A DNA stretch of 64,000 nt from JBHOQS01 sp042408875 (GTDB taxonomy: Bacteria; Chloroflexota; UBA11872; JBHOQS01). This document shows positions 26,486 to 34,283 of the stretch, piece by piece (within the stretch, counting starts at the first letter, position 1; every line of letters begins with the position of its first letter). The notes beneath the pieces are model-generated. The model was not told the DNA's origin and did not search any database. It saw only the letters and a program-made list of their open reading frames with translations. Both the position numbers and the translations under genes were made by a program. The stretch covers positions 310,001-374,000 of the forward strand of contig JBHOQS010000015.1 in the NCBI GenBank assembly GCA_042408875.1, written 5' to 3'.

Positions 26486-27608
26486 GCCGCTGGACGTGTG
26501 GCTCTTCCGCGATGGCAGGCCTTTCACGGCCGGCAGTGACGCTATGGCGCGCTCGCGCTTTCCGCCCACGCCGTATACGCTCTACGGCATGCTGCGCAGT
26601 CTGCTGCTCTTCCAGGCTGCTGCACAGGGACGCGTGCAGGACCTGGGCTTCGGTGAACAGCCGGAGCTCGTCGCTGCCGTCGCCGGAGAGCCGGACGATT
26701 TCGAGCGCCTTTGCCTGCGCGGTCCGTGGCTGGCCAGGCTGGAGAACAGTTCGCTGGTGCGCTATTTCCCCGCACCCTGCGATCTGGTGCGCTTCGACCA
26801 GGACGGTGCGCCGCAGTATGCCCTGCTCGCCCCCGCGCAGCCCGCCCCGTTGTCTGCCACGCCGGCAAGTAGCCTACAGCCCCTCTGGGCACGGCATCCT
26901 GAGCCGCCATCCCCCGCCGAGGGCTATGTCGCAGAGCCGGACTTCTGGCGGTACCTGGCCAGCGAGCCTGTGCCCGCCGTCGATCCCAGTTCGCTCGTCA
27001 TCCGCGAACGCCGTCCCGGCCTGGGCATCGACCGCTCTACCCGTACGGCGGCTGAAGGCTTGCTCTATACCGTGGAGTATGTCCGGCCCTGCCACGGTGC
27101 TGGTCTCGCTGTAGATGTGCTGGACGGCCTCGAGCAGGCCCCGCCGCTGGTGGCCTTCGGCGGGGAGGCGCGCGGCTCGCGCTGCACCGCCTGGCCTCTT
27201 CCGCCGGAGCAGCCGCCGGACGGTCTGCGCGAGCAGGTGGCGTCTTCCGGTCGCGTGAAGCTCGTGCTGGCCACGCCGGCGCTTTTCCGGCAGGGCTGGC
27301 TCCCTGCATGGATCGATCAGGCGACGCTGCGAACCACGGAGCCTTACTCGGGGCTGCGGCTTGTCTCGGCCGCGGTGCCTCGGGCAGAGGCTATCGGTGG
27401 CTTCGATCTGGTCAAGCGCATCCCGCGCCCGATGCGCCCGGCTGTGCCGGCCGGTAGCGTCTACTTCTTTTCCGAAGAAAAAGAAGAAAAAGATGAGCGA
27501 GGTGCAGCGGTTCGGGCGTTCGATCGCTGGTTCGGCGCCTGCCTGTCCGACGATCACGCCACCATTGGCTTCGGTCTGGCCTATGCTGGCGCCTGGGACT
27601 ATGCCTGA
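26463..27608 (+). CDS. cmr3: type III-B RAMP protein Cmr3
   Basis: Cas5-like subunit that binds the crRNA 5-prime handle beside Cas10, 381 residues. The opening LFLEPLDVWLFRDGRPFTAG is the Cmr3 signature, followed by RSRFPPTPYTLYGMLRSLLL. The late PYSGLRLVSAAVPRAEAIGG and GFGLAYAGAWDY segments contain the RAMP glycine motifs. A short acidic/lysine run near residues 337-348 (FFSEEKEEKDE) sits in a loop. The start overlaps cas10 by 23 bp and the upstream GCAGGAGG serves as SD. A 242-bp gap with a strong hairpin follows. Confidence 0.92.
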   Translation: MGLRLFLEPLDVWLFRDGRPFTAGSDAMARSRFPPTPYTLYGMLRSLLLFQAAAQGRVQDLGFGEQPELVAAVAGEPDDFERLCLRGPWLARLENSSLVRYFPAPCDLVRFDQDGAPQYALLAPAQPAPLSATPASSLQPLWARHPEPPSPAEGYVAEPDFWRYLASEPVPAVDPSSLVIRERRPGLGIDRSTRTAAEGLLYTVEYVRPCHGAGLAVDVLDGLEQAPPLVAFGGEARGSRCTAWPLPPEQPPDGLREQVASSGRVKLVLATPALFRQGWLPAWIDQATLRTTEPYSGLRLVSAAVPRAEAIGGFDLVKRIPRPMRPAVPAGSVYFFSEEKEEKDERGAAVRAFDRWFGACLSDDHATIGFGLAYAGAWDYA

Positions 27609-27652
27609 ACGATCCGTCCGAACGGCTATCCATACACACAATGGCTCTGCAC

Positions 27653-27758
27653 GCCGGCAAAACCGGTCGAAATCTTCTAGGGTCTAGGGGCTTCGGCGCT
27701 GCGCCGGCCATGCGCCGGCCGGCGCAGCGCCGGCAAACAATCGGTTGCAATCTTCTCG
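27653..27758. repeat. strong hairpin flanked by direct repeats between cmr3 and cmr4
   Basis: The stem GGCGCTGCGCCGGCC (27695-27709) pairs perfectly with 27717-27731 across a 7-base loop. It is flanked by imperfect direct repeats of about 27-30 bp (27653-27679 and 27729-27758) sharing GCCGGCAAA and AATCTTCT. This is the longest gap inside the cmr module and may be an attenuator or an insertion scar. Confidence 0.7.
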
Positions 27759-27850
27759 GATGGCGGTGCGCCGGGGTACGGTTCCGGCACTGCACAGTGC
27801 CTGGACCAGTAGCCCAGCGTCCACCGAGGGAGCCCGAGGGAGGATGAGCT

Positions 27851-28807
27851 ATGTACGAACAGGCGGTTGTACTTGGCCTCTATGCTGAGACCCCGCTCCA
27901 TCCCGGCACTGGACAGGCGCTCGGCGCCGTTGACCTGCCAGTACAGCGAGAGCGGCATACAGGCTACCCGCTTATCCCTGGCAGTAGCATCAAGGGCGTG
28001 CTGCGCGCAGCAGCGGAGCGGAAATACAAGAACGGGGATCAGCGGGTGAGTATTCTGTTCGGCCCGCCCAACGAGCGCGCCTCCGAGCACGCCGGCGCTC
28101 TGGGCTGTACCGACGCGCGCATCCTCCTCTTTCCAGTGCGTTCGCTCTTCGGCGTCTTTGCCTGGATCACCTGTCCGCTGGTGCTCGAACGCTTCCGCCG
28201 CGATGCTGCGCTCGCTGGTCTCCCCATGGACGGCTGGCCTGAGCCAGCGCCGCTCCAACCGGACCCAGACCAGGCGCTGATAGCACCGGACAGCGCGGTA
28301 GCACGAGACCGCCGGGTGACTCTGGAGGAGTTCACCTTCTCGGCGCAGCCCGAGAAAGCCGTAGAGCAGGCGGCGCAACTGATCGCTAAATATGTCTTCC
28401 CCACCCTACCAGAGTACGAGCCGTGGAGAGCGCGCGCTGCTAAGCATCTGGTTATCTTGCCAGACAACGACTTCGCTGACTTCGTGCGCTTCGCCACCGA
28501 GGTGGTCGCTCGCATTGCCCTGAACGATACCACCAAGACCACCAGCGGTGACGGCGGCAATCTCTGGTACGAGGAGCAGTTGCCCTCGGAGACTGTGATG
28601 TACAGCTTGCTGCTGGCCTCGTCGCCACGCCGCCGCATTGATGGCCTCCAATCGGCAGCAGACGTGCTGGCCGAACTGGATCAGCTTGCTCTGGAGCGGC
28701 TCCAGATCGGCGGCGATGAGACGGTGGGGCGCGGCATTGTGGCAGTGTGCCTCGCGCGGGGCGGGGCCGGTGGATCTGCACGCAGTACGCAAGGAGGTGC
28801 TGCATGA
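27851..28807 (+). CDS. cmr4: type III-B backbone subunit Cmr4
   Basis: Cas7-like backbone subunit that cuts target RNA at 6-nt intervals, 318 residues. The N-terminus VLGLYAETPLHPGTGQALGA, then VDLPVQRERHTGYPLIPGSS with the catalytic Asp in AVDLPVQRE, is diagnostic. GSSIKGVLRAAAE is the RAMP helix, and LQIGGDETVGRGIVAV is the C-terminal glycine loop. It follows the hairpin-bearing gap, with GGGAGGATGAGCT just before the ATG. The 3-prime end overlaps cmr5 by four bases. Confidence 0.94.
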   Translation: MYEQAVVLGLYAETPLHPGTGQALGAVDLPVQRERHTGYPLIPGSSIKGVLRAAAERKYKNGDQRVSILFGPPNERASEHAGALGCTDARILLFPVRSLFGVFAWITCPLVLERFRRDAALAGLPMDGWPEPAPLQPDPDQALIAPDSAVARDRRVTLEEFTFSAQPEKAVEQAAQLIAKYVFPTLPEYEPWRARAAKHLVILPDNDFADFVRFATEVVARIALNDTTKTTSGDGGNLWYEEQLPSETVMYSLLLASSPRRRIDGLQSAADVLAELDQLALERLQIGGDETVGRGIVAVCLARGGAGGSARSTQGGAA

Positions 28808-29241
28808 GCCAGGCGACACCAGCACAGCAACCGGCAACTTCGCGGCGGCAGAGCCTGGAGCAACAACGTGCGGCCCAGGCCGCCAAAGACATCTGCGAAG
28901 CCAAAGCCAAGGGACGCCCAGATAGCAGTGAATACCGCAGCCTCGTCGAGGGGCTGCCCGCCATGATCCTGGCCAACGGGCTGGGACAGACCTGCGCCTA
29001 CCTACTCTCCCGTGCCGAAGGCGACCAGCACAAAGTCGAACTCCTGCTGTACTGCCACCTCGAGCAGTGGGTGAAGAGCCAGATCCCTCAGCTCCAGCAA
29101 GGTGGGCTTCTCGCCGCGCTCACGAACGCCGACGTAGGGACCTACCGCCGGGCACAAGTCGAGGCTCTGGCCTACCTGCAATGGCTCAAGCGCTTTGCCC
29201 AGGCAGAGCTCCCGCGCAGCGAGCGCCAGCGTAGCTCATAG
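28804..29241 (+). CDS. cmr5: type III-B small subunit Cmr5
   Basis: Small helical subunit forming the second filament of the Cmr complex, 145 residues, typical length. SLEQQRAAQAAKDICEAK at the start, and the central SLVEGLPAMILANGLGQTCA (helix lining the complex), are the family hallmarks. YLQWLKRFAQAEL ends the last helix. A strong SD (AAGGAGG) lies within the end of cmr4, and the start overlaps that stop codon. Confidence 0.92.
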   Translation: MSQATPAQQPATSRRQSLEQQRAAQAAKDICEAKAKGRPDSSEYRSLVEGLPAMILANGLGQTCAYLLSRAEGDQHKVELLLYCHLEQWVKSQIPQLQQGGLLAALTNADVGTYRRAQVEALAYLQWLKRFAQAELPRSERQRSS

Positions 29242-29268
29242 TCGCTTATAGGCACGGAGGGAGGACTG

Positions 29269-30240
29269 ATGCAGCACGAACGTCGATCGCGCGGCCCGGA
29301 CCCCGGCACTCCATTCCCGCGCCGTAGCGCGTCGGGCGCTCCAGCCAGGCCACAGCCTGATCAGGTAAAGTATCCGCTGCCCGGGGCTACGGTCGCCGTA
29401 CTCCGGCAGCACAGTAAACCGGATGCACCATACACCGGCACCAATCGCTCCCTGGCGCTCAACAAGCTCGTCGGTCCCTGGGCTCGTCTCGATGCTAGCC
29501 AGGCTGAGCTTCGTGTCGACAGTCGCCGCCGCTTCTTGCAGGCGCTCTGCCAAGAGCCCAAAGAGGCGCAGGAGGTGCGCCAGCTCATGCAGAAGCGCTG
29601 GCAGGCGCAGCTAGAGAGCTACCGCCGTAGCGGCTGGACGGTGTGCGAGCTCCGCGCACAGCCTGAGTGGCGCTTCGTCTCCGGCCTGGGCATGGCGAAT
29701 CCGTTGGAGACGAACCTGGTGCTGCATCGCATCGGCGGCTTTCCCTATATTCCGGGCAGCTCTATCAAGGGCGCAGTGCGTGCCTACGCCGAGCTCGAAC
29801 AGGGCGTTCCGCCGCGGCGGCCGCAGGCTCGCGCTACTGAATTCAGCGCGCAGGAGCGTGACCTCCTGGAGGTGTTCGGTGCCCAGGACCAGGCCGGCAA
29901 GGTGATCTTCTTCGACGCCATGCCGGTTACCGGCGTCACGCTAGAACTCGATGTCATCAACGTCCACTACCCGGACTATTACCAGAGAGGCGAGCCACCA
30001 GCAGACTGGCAGAACCCGGTGCCGGTGCTTTTCCTGGCGGTAGGTAAAGAGACGCAGTTCACGTTCGCTGTCGCCTCACAAGACGCGCGACTGGCTGAGC
30101 TGGCGCTACAGTGGCTTCAGGGCGCATTGCAGACCACCGGCCTGGGCGGCAAGACGTCGGCCGGCTATGGCTACTTCCAGCTGCAGCAGGCTCCCACCCA
30201 GGGGCCGCAGGAACACGCACGAGGAGGACGGCCCCGATGA
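29269..30240 (+). CDS. cmr6: type III-B RAMP protein Cmr6
   Basis: Cas7-like subunit near the 3-prime end of the crRNA in the Cmr complex, 323 residues. FVSGLGMANPLETNLVLHRI, then FPYIPGSSIKGAVRAYAEL, is the canonical Cmr6 core, and LGGKTSAGYGYFQL is the C-terminal glycine loop. The first ~50 residues are basic and proline-rich and look disordered. SD GGAGG precedes the start by about eight bases; the stop overlaps the start of the CARF gene (ATGA). Confidence 0.93.
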   Translation: MQHERRSRGPDPGTPFPRRSASGAPARPQPDQVKYPLPGATVAVLRQHSKPDAPYTGTNRSLALNKLVGPWARLDASQAELRVDSRRRFLQALCQEPKEAQEVRQLMQKRWQAQLESYRRSGWTVCELRAQPEWRFVSGLGMANPLETNLVLHRIGGFPYIPGSSIKGAVRAYAELEQGVPPRRPQARATEFSAQERDLLEVFGAQDQAGKVIFFDAMPVTGVTLELDVINVHYPDYYQRGEPPADWQNPVPVLFLAVGKETQFTFAVASQDARLAELALQWLQGALQTTGLGGKTSAGYGYFQLQQAPTQGPQEHARGGRPR

Positions 30241-31490
30241 GCACACCAGAAGCCCCGTACCGCAAAGGTATGGTCATGACGGTTGGCACCGGCACGCGGC
30301 CGGAGACCGATATCGTCGCCCCGCTGCTCAAGAGCATTCAGAACGCCAACCCAGATGTCGTCGTGCTGCTGGTCACTGGCGAGAGCGCCAAACACGCTGA
30401 CGACCTCCGCACCCGCTATGGCAGCCCGGCGCCGCACTGGGAGGAACTGCGCCTGCACTCCGCCGACCTCATCGACGAGATCTTCCACGATTGCCTGCAG
30501 GCTATTCGCTGGCTTCTCGGCCAGGGGTTGACGCCTAAGCAGATCACCGTCGATTACACTTCCGGCACTAAGTCGATGAGCGCCGGGCTGGCCCTGGCGG
30601 CGGTAGCGCTCGGTTGTGGTGATCTACGCTACATTTCCGGCCGCCGCGTTAACGGCGTTGTGGCAACGGGAACCGAGCGCTTTCTCTCCACCCAGCCCAG
30701 CGCCATCCTGGCGTTCTACGATCTGCGCCGCGCCGAGGAGCGGCTTCGCCGCCTTCAGTTCAGCGCCGCGCGGGAGCTGTGTGAGATGCTGAGTGATGCG
30801 CTGCTCACCGAAGCAGATCGTGCCTATCGTCAGGCCCTGAAGCTGGCCGCCGAGGCCTACGACGCCTGGGACAAGTTCCAGCACCACCAGGCAAAGAAGC
30901 TGTTCGGCCAGCTCCAGGATGGATCCGGCCTGCCCGCAGACCTTCGGGTCGACCCTCAGCTCGCACATCGCCTGGGCCAGATTGGCAACGCAGTATACCG
31001 GCAGCACTTCACCGAGGACCTGCTCGCCGACCTCGTCGCGAACGCTGCGCGCCGCCTCTTTGAAGGGCGCTGGGATGATGCAGTGGCCCGCCTCTATCGC
31101 GCTACCGAGATGCTGGCCCAGTTCGTCCTCCGGCGGGACTACTGCATCGAGACGAAGAGGGTTGAGCCCCAGCTCCTACCCGAGCGTCTGCGGGAAAGGT
31201 ACGGCGGCCGTGAGCTCGGCCTGACGGAGGCGTATGCCTTGCTCGGCGAGCTCGGCCATCGCCTGGGCGAAGCATACGAAAAAGCCGGGGACGATAGCCC
31301 GAAGCACCTTCTGGCAGCGCGCAACCAGAGTATCCTGGCCCACGGCACGAAGCCAGTCTCCAAGGAGGCTGCCTACAGCTTCTACCAGCGGGTGTGCGCG
31401 CTGGTACGCACCCAGATCCAGGACTTTGACGAGCGGCTGCGCATGTTGCAGTTCCCCTGGCTGCGCAGCGAGGTGCCACAGTCTGCGTGA
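30237..31490 (+). CDS. CARF-HEPN type III effector (TIGR02710-like)
   Basis: Predicted ribonuclease switched on by cyclic oligoadenylate from Cas10, 417 residues. The N-terminal CARF domain shows TVGTGTRPETD (residues ~15-25) and VDYTSGTKSMSAG (105-117), the ligand-binding loops of this family. The C-terminal HEPN motif is RNQSILAH (Arg362, His369), the R-X6-H nuclease signature. The middle is helical. It starts in an ATGA overlap with cmr6, so it is made with the Cmr complex. It is close to the TIGR02710/Csx1-Csm6 group. That it cuts RNA is family-based inference. Confidence 0.88.
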   Translation: MSTPEAPYRKGMVMTVGTGTRPETDIVAPLLKSIQNANPDVVVLLVTGESAKHADDLRTRYGSPAPHWEELRLHSADLIDEIFHDCLQAIRWLLGQGLTPKQITVDYTSGTKSMSAGLALAAVALGCGDLRYISGRRVNGVVATGTERFLSTQPSAILAFYDLRRAEERLRRLQFSAARELCEMLSDALLTEADRAYRQALKLAAEAYDAWDKFQHHQAKKLFGQLQDGSGLPADLRVDPQLAHRLGQIGNAVYRQHFTEDLLADLVANAARRLFEGRWDDAVARLYRATEMLAQFVLRRDYCIETKRVEPQLLPERLRERYGGRELGLTEAYALLGELGHRLGEAYEKAGDDSPKHLLAARNQSILAHGTKPVSKEAAYSFYQRVCALVRTQIQDFDERLRMLQFPWLRSEVPQSA

Positions 31491-31508
31491 GGGGTAGTTG
31501 CTCGCTCG

Positions 31509-31883
31509 ATGGCGCAACTGAGAGGCGCCGGCACGCGCTGCCTGGTGGTTTACGACATCACCGAGGATCGGGTGCGGGTGAAGGTCGCTGATGCCTGCCT
31601 GGACTACGGGCTGCAACGCATTCAGTACAGCGCCTTCGCTGGCATCCTCTCGCGCAACCGCCAGGGCGAGCTCCTGCAGCGCATCCGCAAGCTGGTTGGC
31701 CGCACCCCGGCAATCGTGCACATCGTGCCGGTCTGTGAGAAGGACTGGGAGGCCGTGCAGACCTTGGTCGTGGCCCAGCCCGACGAGGCGTCGGCGTCGC
31801 GTCCTAACCGGCCGAGACCTGCGGCACCGTCCGGCCACCCGCCGGCGCCGCTCACGGCCACGGACGCAACCAGGACCGCATAG
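31509..31883 (+). CDS. cas2: CRISPR adaptation protein Cas2 with C-terminal tail
   Basis: Dimeric partner of Cas1 in spacer integration, 124 residues. The core CLVVYDITEDRVRVKVADAC (conserved Asp after the first strand), then QYSAFAGILSRNRQGELLQR, matches Cas2 through about residue 90. The remaining ~32 residues are rich in Pro, Ala, Arg and Thr and look disordered; Cas2 proteins usually end near 85-100. It lies 18 bp after the CARF gene and 19 bp before cas4, but 9 kb from cas1. Confidence 0.92.
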   Translation: MAQLRGAGTRCLVVYDITEDRVRVKVADACLDYGLQRIQYSAFAGILSRNRQGELLQRIRKLVGRTPAIVHIVPVCEKDWEAVQTLVVAQPDEASASRPNRPRPAAPSGHPPAPLTATDATRTA

Positions 31884-31902
31884 CCTGTATAGGATAGCTT
31901 CG

Positions 31903-32550
31903 ATGCAACGTGACACGGAACGTGACGCTCCCGCTCTTGACGGCAGCCTGGGAGAGCTCTTGGTGGGCCCGCCGGTCATCACCGTCACCGATCTGCGCCA
32001 GTGGACGTACTGTCCGCGCGTGGTGTACTACACCACTAGCCTGGGCCTCCAGCGCCGGCCGGTGACGGTGAAGATGCAGGAAGGCAGGCAGCGGGAGCGC
32101 GAGGCCCTCGCCCTGGAGCGCCGCCGCACGCTCGCCCGTTACGGTCTGCGCGAGGGCACACGCTCCACCGGCGTGGCCCTCTTCTCACCCCGTCTGGGGC
32201 TGCGCGGCCGGGTGGACCTGGTGATCGTGACCTCCGACGTCCTGGCGGTGGTGGAGGTCAAGGATACGCCGCGGCGGCCGGCACGCAACCACGCTGTCCA
32301 GCTCTGCGCCTACGCCCTGCTGGCCGAAGAGCACTGGGGCCTGCCCTGCCCGCGCGCCTTCGTCCATTCCCCCCAGACCGGCCGTACCTATAGCGTCCCG
32401 CTCACCCAGGAGCTCCGCGCTGCCACCCTCAAGGCCATCGCTGAGGTCCGCGCCCTCGTCGCTGAGGAGCGCTTCCCACCACCCACGCCGCACCCGGGCC
32501 GCTGCCGCGAGTGCGAGTTCCGTACCCTCTGCAACGACCGCGACCTGTAG
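31903..32550 (+). CDS. cas4: CRISPR adaptation nuclease Cas4
   Basis: PD-(D/E)XK exonuclease that trims prespacers and selects PAM, 215 residues. It carries the iron-sulfur cysteines: one in WTYCPRVVYY and three in CRECEFRTLC at the C-terminus. The nuclease core is LRGRVDLVIV and LAVVEVKDT (Asp, Glu-X-Lys), followed by NHAVQLCAYALLAE. I placed the start at ATG 31903 with AGGA upstream; the frame is open further upstream inside cas2. Last gene of the locus; an inverted-repeat element begins 30 bp later. Confidence 0.93.
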   Translation: MQRDTERDAPALDGSLGELLVGPPVITVTDLRQWTYCPRVVYYTTSLGLQRRPVTVKMQEGRQREREALALERRRTLARYGLREGTRSTGVALFSPRLGLRGRVDLVIVTSDVLAVVEVKDTPRRPARNHAVQLCAYALLAEEHWGLPCPRAFVHSPQTGRTYSVPLTQELRAATLKAIAEVRALVAEERFPPPTPHPGRCRECEFRTLCNDRDL

Positions 32551-33431
32551 CAAGAGCCTGTTAGGTTGGGAAGGGGGGAGGGACCTAACCCCCTAGCCCC
32601 CCTTCCCTGGGAGGGAAGGGGGGAGGGACCCAGTCGGCCTTCGGCCGGGCTCGGTGGGGCTGCTCACCCCCGCCCTCTTCCGTGGGAGGGAAGTGGAAGA
32701 AGGGAGGAGGAAGACGGCCTGGGTGGAAGGAAGCGGAGCAGACGTCCTTGAGAATAGTGAGTGAGAATAGTGAGAAGGGCAAGGAGACGGCGACGAAGGG
32801 GAAGTTAAGGAAGGGAGCAGCAGGCAGCGCATCGCTTAGGCAACGGTGTTCAGAGTGGTACCGTGCATTCCAGCCAAGGAGGATTTGACCCAGGTGGCAG
32901 GTGCCCGTAGGCTACGGACGCAGTGGTGAGGGGACCTAACCCCTCTTCCCCCTTCCCTCCCAGGGAAGGGGGAAGAGGCCCAACCCCGGCCCTCTTTCCT
33001 GGGAGGGAAGGGGGAGAAGACTTAACCCCCGGCCCCTTCTCTGCAAGGAAGGGGGAGAAGAGGAGACGATGGGGACGTGTGTGGGTGCGGCAAACAAGGG
33101 TAGGCCCTCGCGCTGGGGGAAAGAGGGCTGACGCCTGATGCGGCACCTTCGCTGCCGGTGAACAGGCCGTGCAACTGACCCGCTTGGGAAGGGAAAAGCG
33201 GGCCGAGGCAGCGCTCTTGTATGTGTCTTGTATGTGTAAGGGAAGGCAATCCGGTCCCTATACCACTTATGTCCCTCTGGATATCTAGAGCCTCAGCGCA
33301 TGGGGAGCAAAGGGCCGGCGTGACCTCCTTGCTATGAGGGAGGGGGCTCGGGGGCAAGGGACTGGGAGGGACTAGAAGAGTAGATGAGATGTGCAGCCGG
33401 GAGCTCATCAGGCTAGGCGTGTACTAGGCGC
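32551..33431. repeat. cluster of C/G-tract palindromic repeats, no gene
   Basis: At least four copies of a 42-49-bp unit, CCTAACCCC plus palindrome CCCTTCCCTCCCAGGGAAGG or variants, lie at 32580, 32930, 32979 and 33021. Two perfect tandem duplications are also present: a 13-bp unit TGAGAATAGTGAG (32749-32774) and an 11-bp unit TCTTGTATGTG (33215-33236). I see no protein-like frame. Confidence 0.8.
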
Positions 33432-34153
33432 GTGCCACAGGCAACAGAGGCGAGGAGGGTGGCGATACAGCCGGGCATCATTCGGGGTCAGAAGGTCGAG
33501 CGGGCGATGCTGGAGCGGGCGAAAGAGCTGCGGCGGCAGATGACGGAAGCTGAGCGCATGCTGTGGCAGCACCTGCGCCGAAACCGGCTGGCAGGCCTGC
33601 ACTTTCGGCGGCAGCAGGTCGTCCATGGATATATTGTGGACTTCTATTGCCACTCCTGCGGGCTTGTCGTGGAGGTAGATGGTGAGGTACACACGGCGCA
33701 GGGCGACCAGGATGCAGCACGCGATGCGCTACTGGCCGCGCACGGGCTGCGCGTGGTGCGCGTGACGAACGAGCAGATACTGCACGAGCTACCCACTGTG
33801 CTTGAGCTACTCGAGCGGACGGCGTGTGACCTGATCCCTGCCCGCTTCCCTGCCGGGGACGGTGGATACAGCGAACCTGGGCAGAGACAGACACCTGAGG
33901 ACCCAGACGTCCTTCCTTAAGATGACCCAACGCCCTCCTTACCTTGAAAGGGCCGCGGTGCAACGAAAGGACCGGTAGTGCAACTTGAAACCTTAAGACT
34001 ATTCGCTAAAACTATTCGCTATATTTGCTATTGAACACTTCGCGAAAAGGCCGGGATTACATTCCCCCCTTCCCTCTCGGGGAAGGGGCCAGGGAGTTAG
34101 GTCCCCGCGTCTCCCCCCTTCCCTCCCAGGGAAGGGGCCGGGGGTTAGGTCCC
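32580..34153. mobile_element. candidate DUF559 element bracketed by inverted C/G hairpin repeats
   Basis: The left end (32580-32625) starts GGGACCTAACCCCC and continues into the palindrome CTTCCCTGGGAGGGAAG. The right end (34111-34153), read on the other strand, starts GGGACCTAACCCC and continues into the same palindrome, so the two ends are near-identical over about 43-46 bp in inverted orientation. Further direct copies lie at 32930-32978, 32979-33020 and 33021-33062, and one inverted copy at 34064-34106. The only gene inside is a DUF559 endonuclease. No target-site duplication was established. The element begins 30 bp after cas4. Confidence 0.55.
33432..33920 (+). CDS. DUF559 endonuclease (Vsr/PD-(D/E)XK-like)
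   Basis: Predicted small endonuclease, 162 residues from the GTG at 33432. The core AKELRRQMTEAERMLWQHLR, then LAGLHFRRQQVVHGYIVDFY, then CHSCGLVVEVDGEVH is the DUF559 pattern: the Asp in YIVDFY and the Glu-X-Asp in VVEVDGEVH are the likely metal ligands. VVRVTNEQILHELPTVLELL closes the domain. ATG 33507 is a shorter alternative start; no SD decides. It lies alone between inverted copies of a palindromic repeat. The cellular role of this family is not established. Confidence 0.88.
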   Translation: MPQATEARRVAIQPGIIRGQKVERAMLERAKELRRQMTEAERMLWQHLRRNRLAGLHFRRQQVVHGYIVDFYCHSCGLVVEVDGEVHTAQGDQDAARDALLAAHGLRVVRVTNEQILHELPTVLELLERTACDLIPARFPAGDGGYSEPGQRQTPEDPDVLP

Positions 34154-34283
34154 TCCTCGCTGTCTTGACAGGATGGCCGCCAGGCGCTACACATCAGGCC
34201 ATCAGCTGGTGCACAGGAGCTTTCCCCACGCCGAAACCTCCTGGAAGTTCCGGCGCGGAGGTTACCGCTTGGAGGTTCCTACC
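33921..34283. repeat. right repeat cluster and 13-bp tandem duplication
   Basis: No gene. A tandem duplication of ACTATTCGCTAAA/ACTATTCGCTATA lies at 33998-34023 in an AT-rich patch. Two palindromic C/G repeats (34064-34106, 34111-34153) end in GTTAGGTCCC, the inverse of the left cluster. Confidence 0.75.
34165..34193 (+). promoter_or_regulatory. possible promoter for the DinB-like gene
   Basis: A consensus -35 box TTGACA (34165-34170) is followed after 17 bp by TACACA, a weak -10. It lies directly outside the right inverted repeat and about 90 bp before the DinB-like start. Confidence 0.35.

Noticed and set aside
25220..26569. 449-codon antisense frame over cas10
   Set aside because: cas10 on the + strand has intact motifs; the antisense frame has none.
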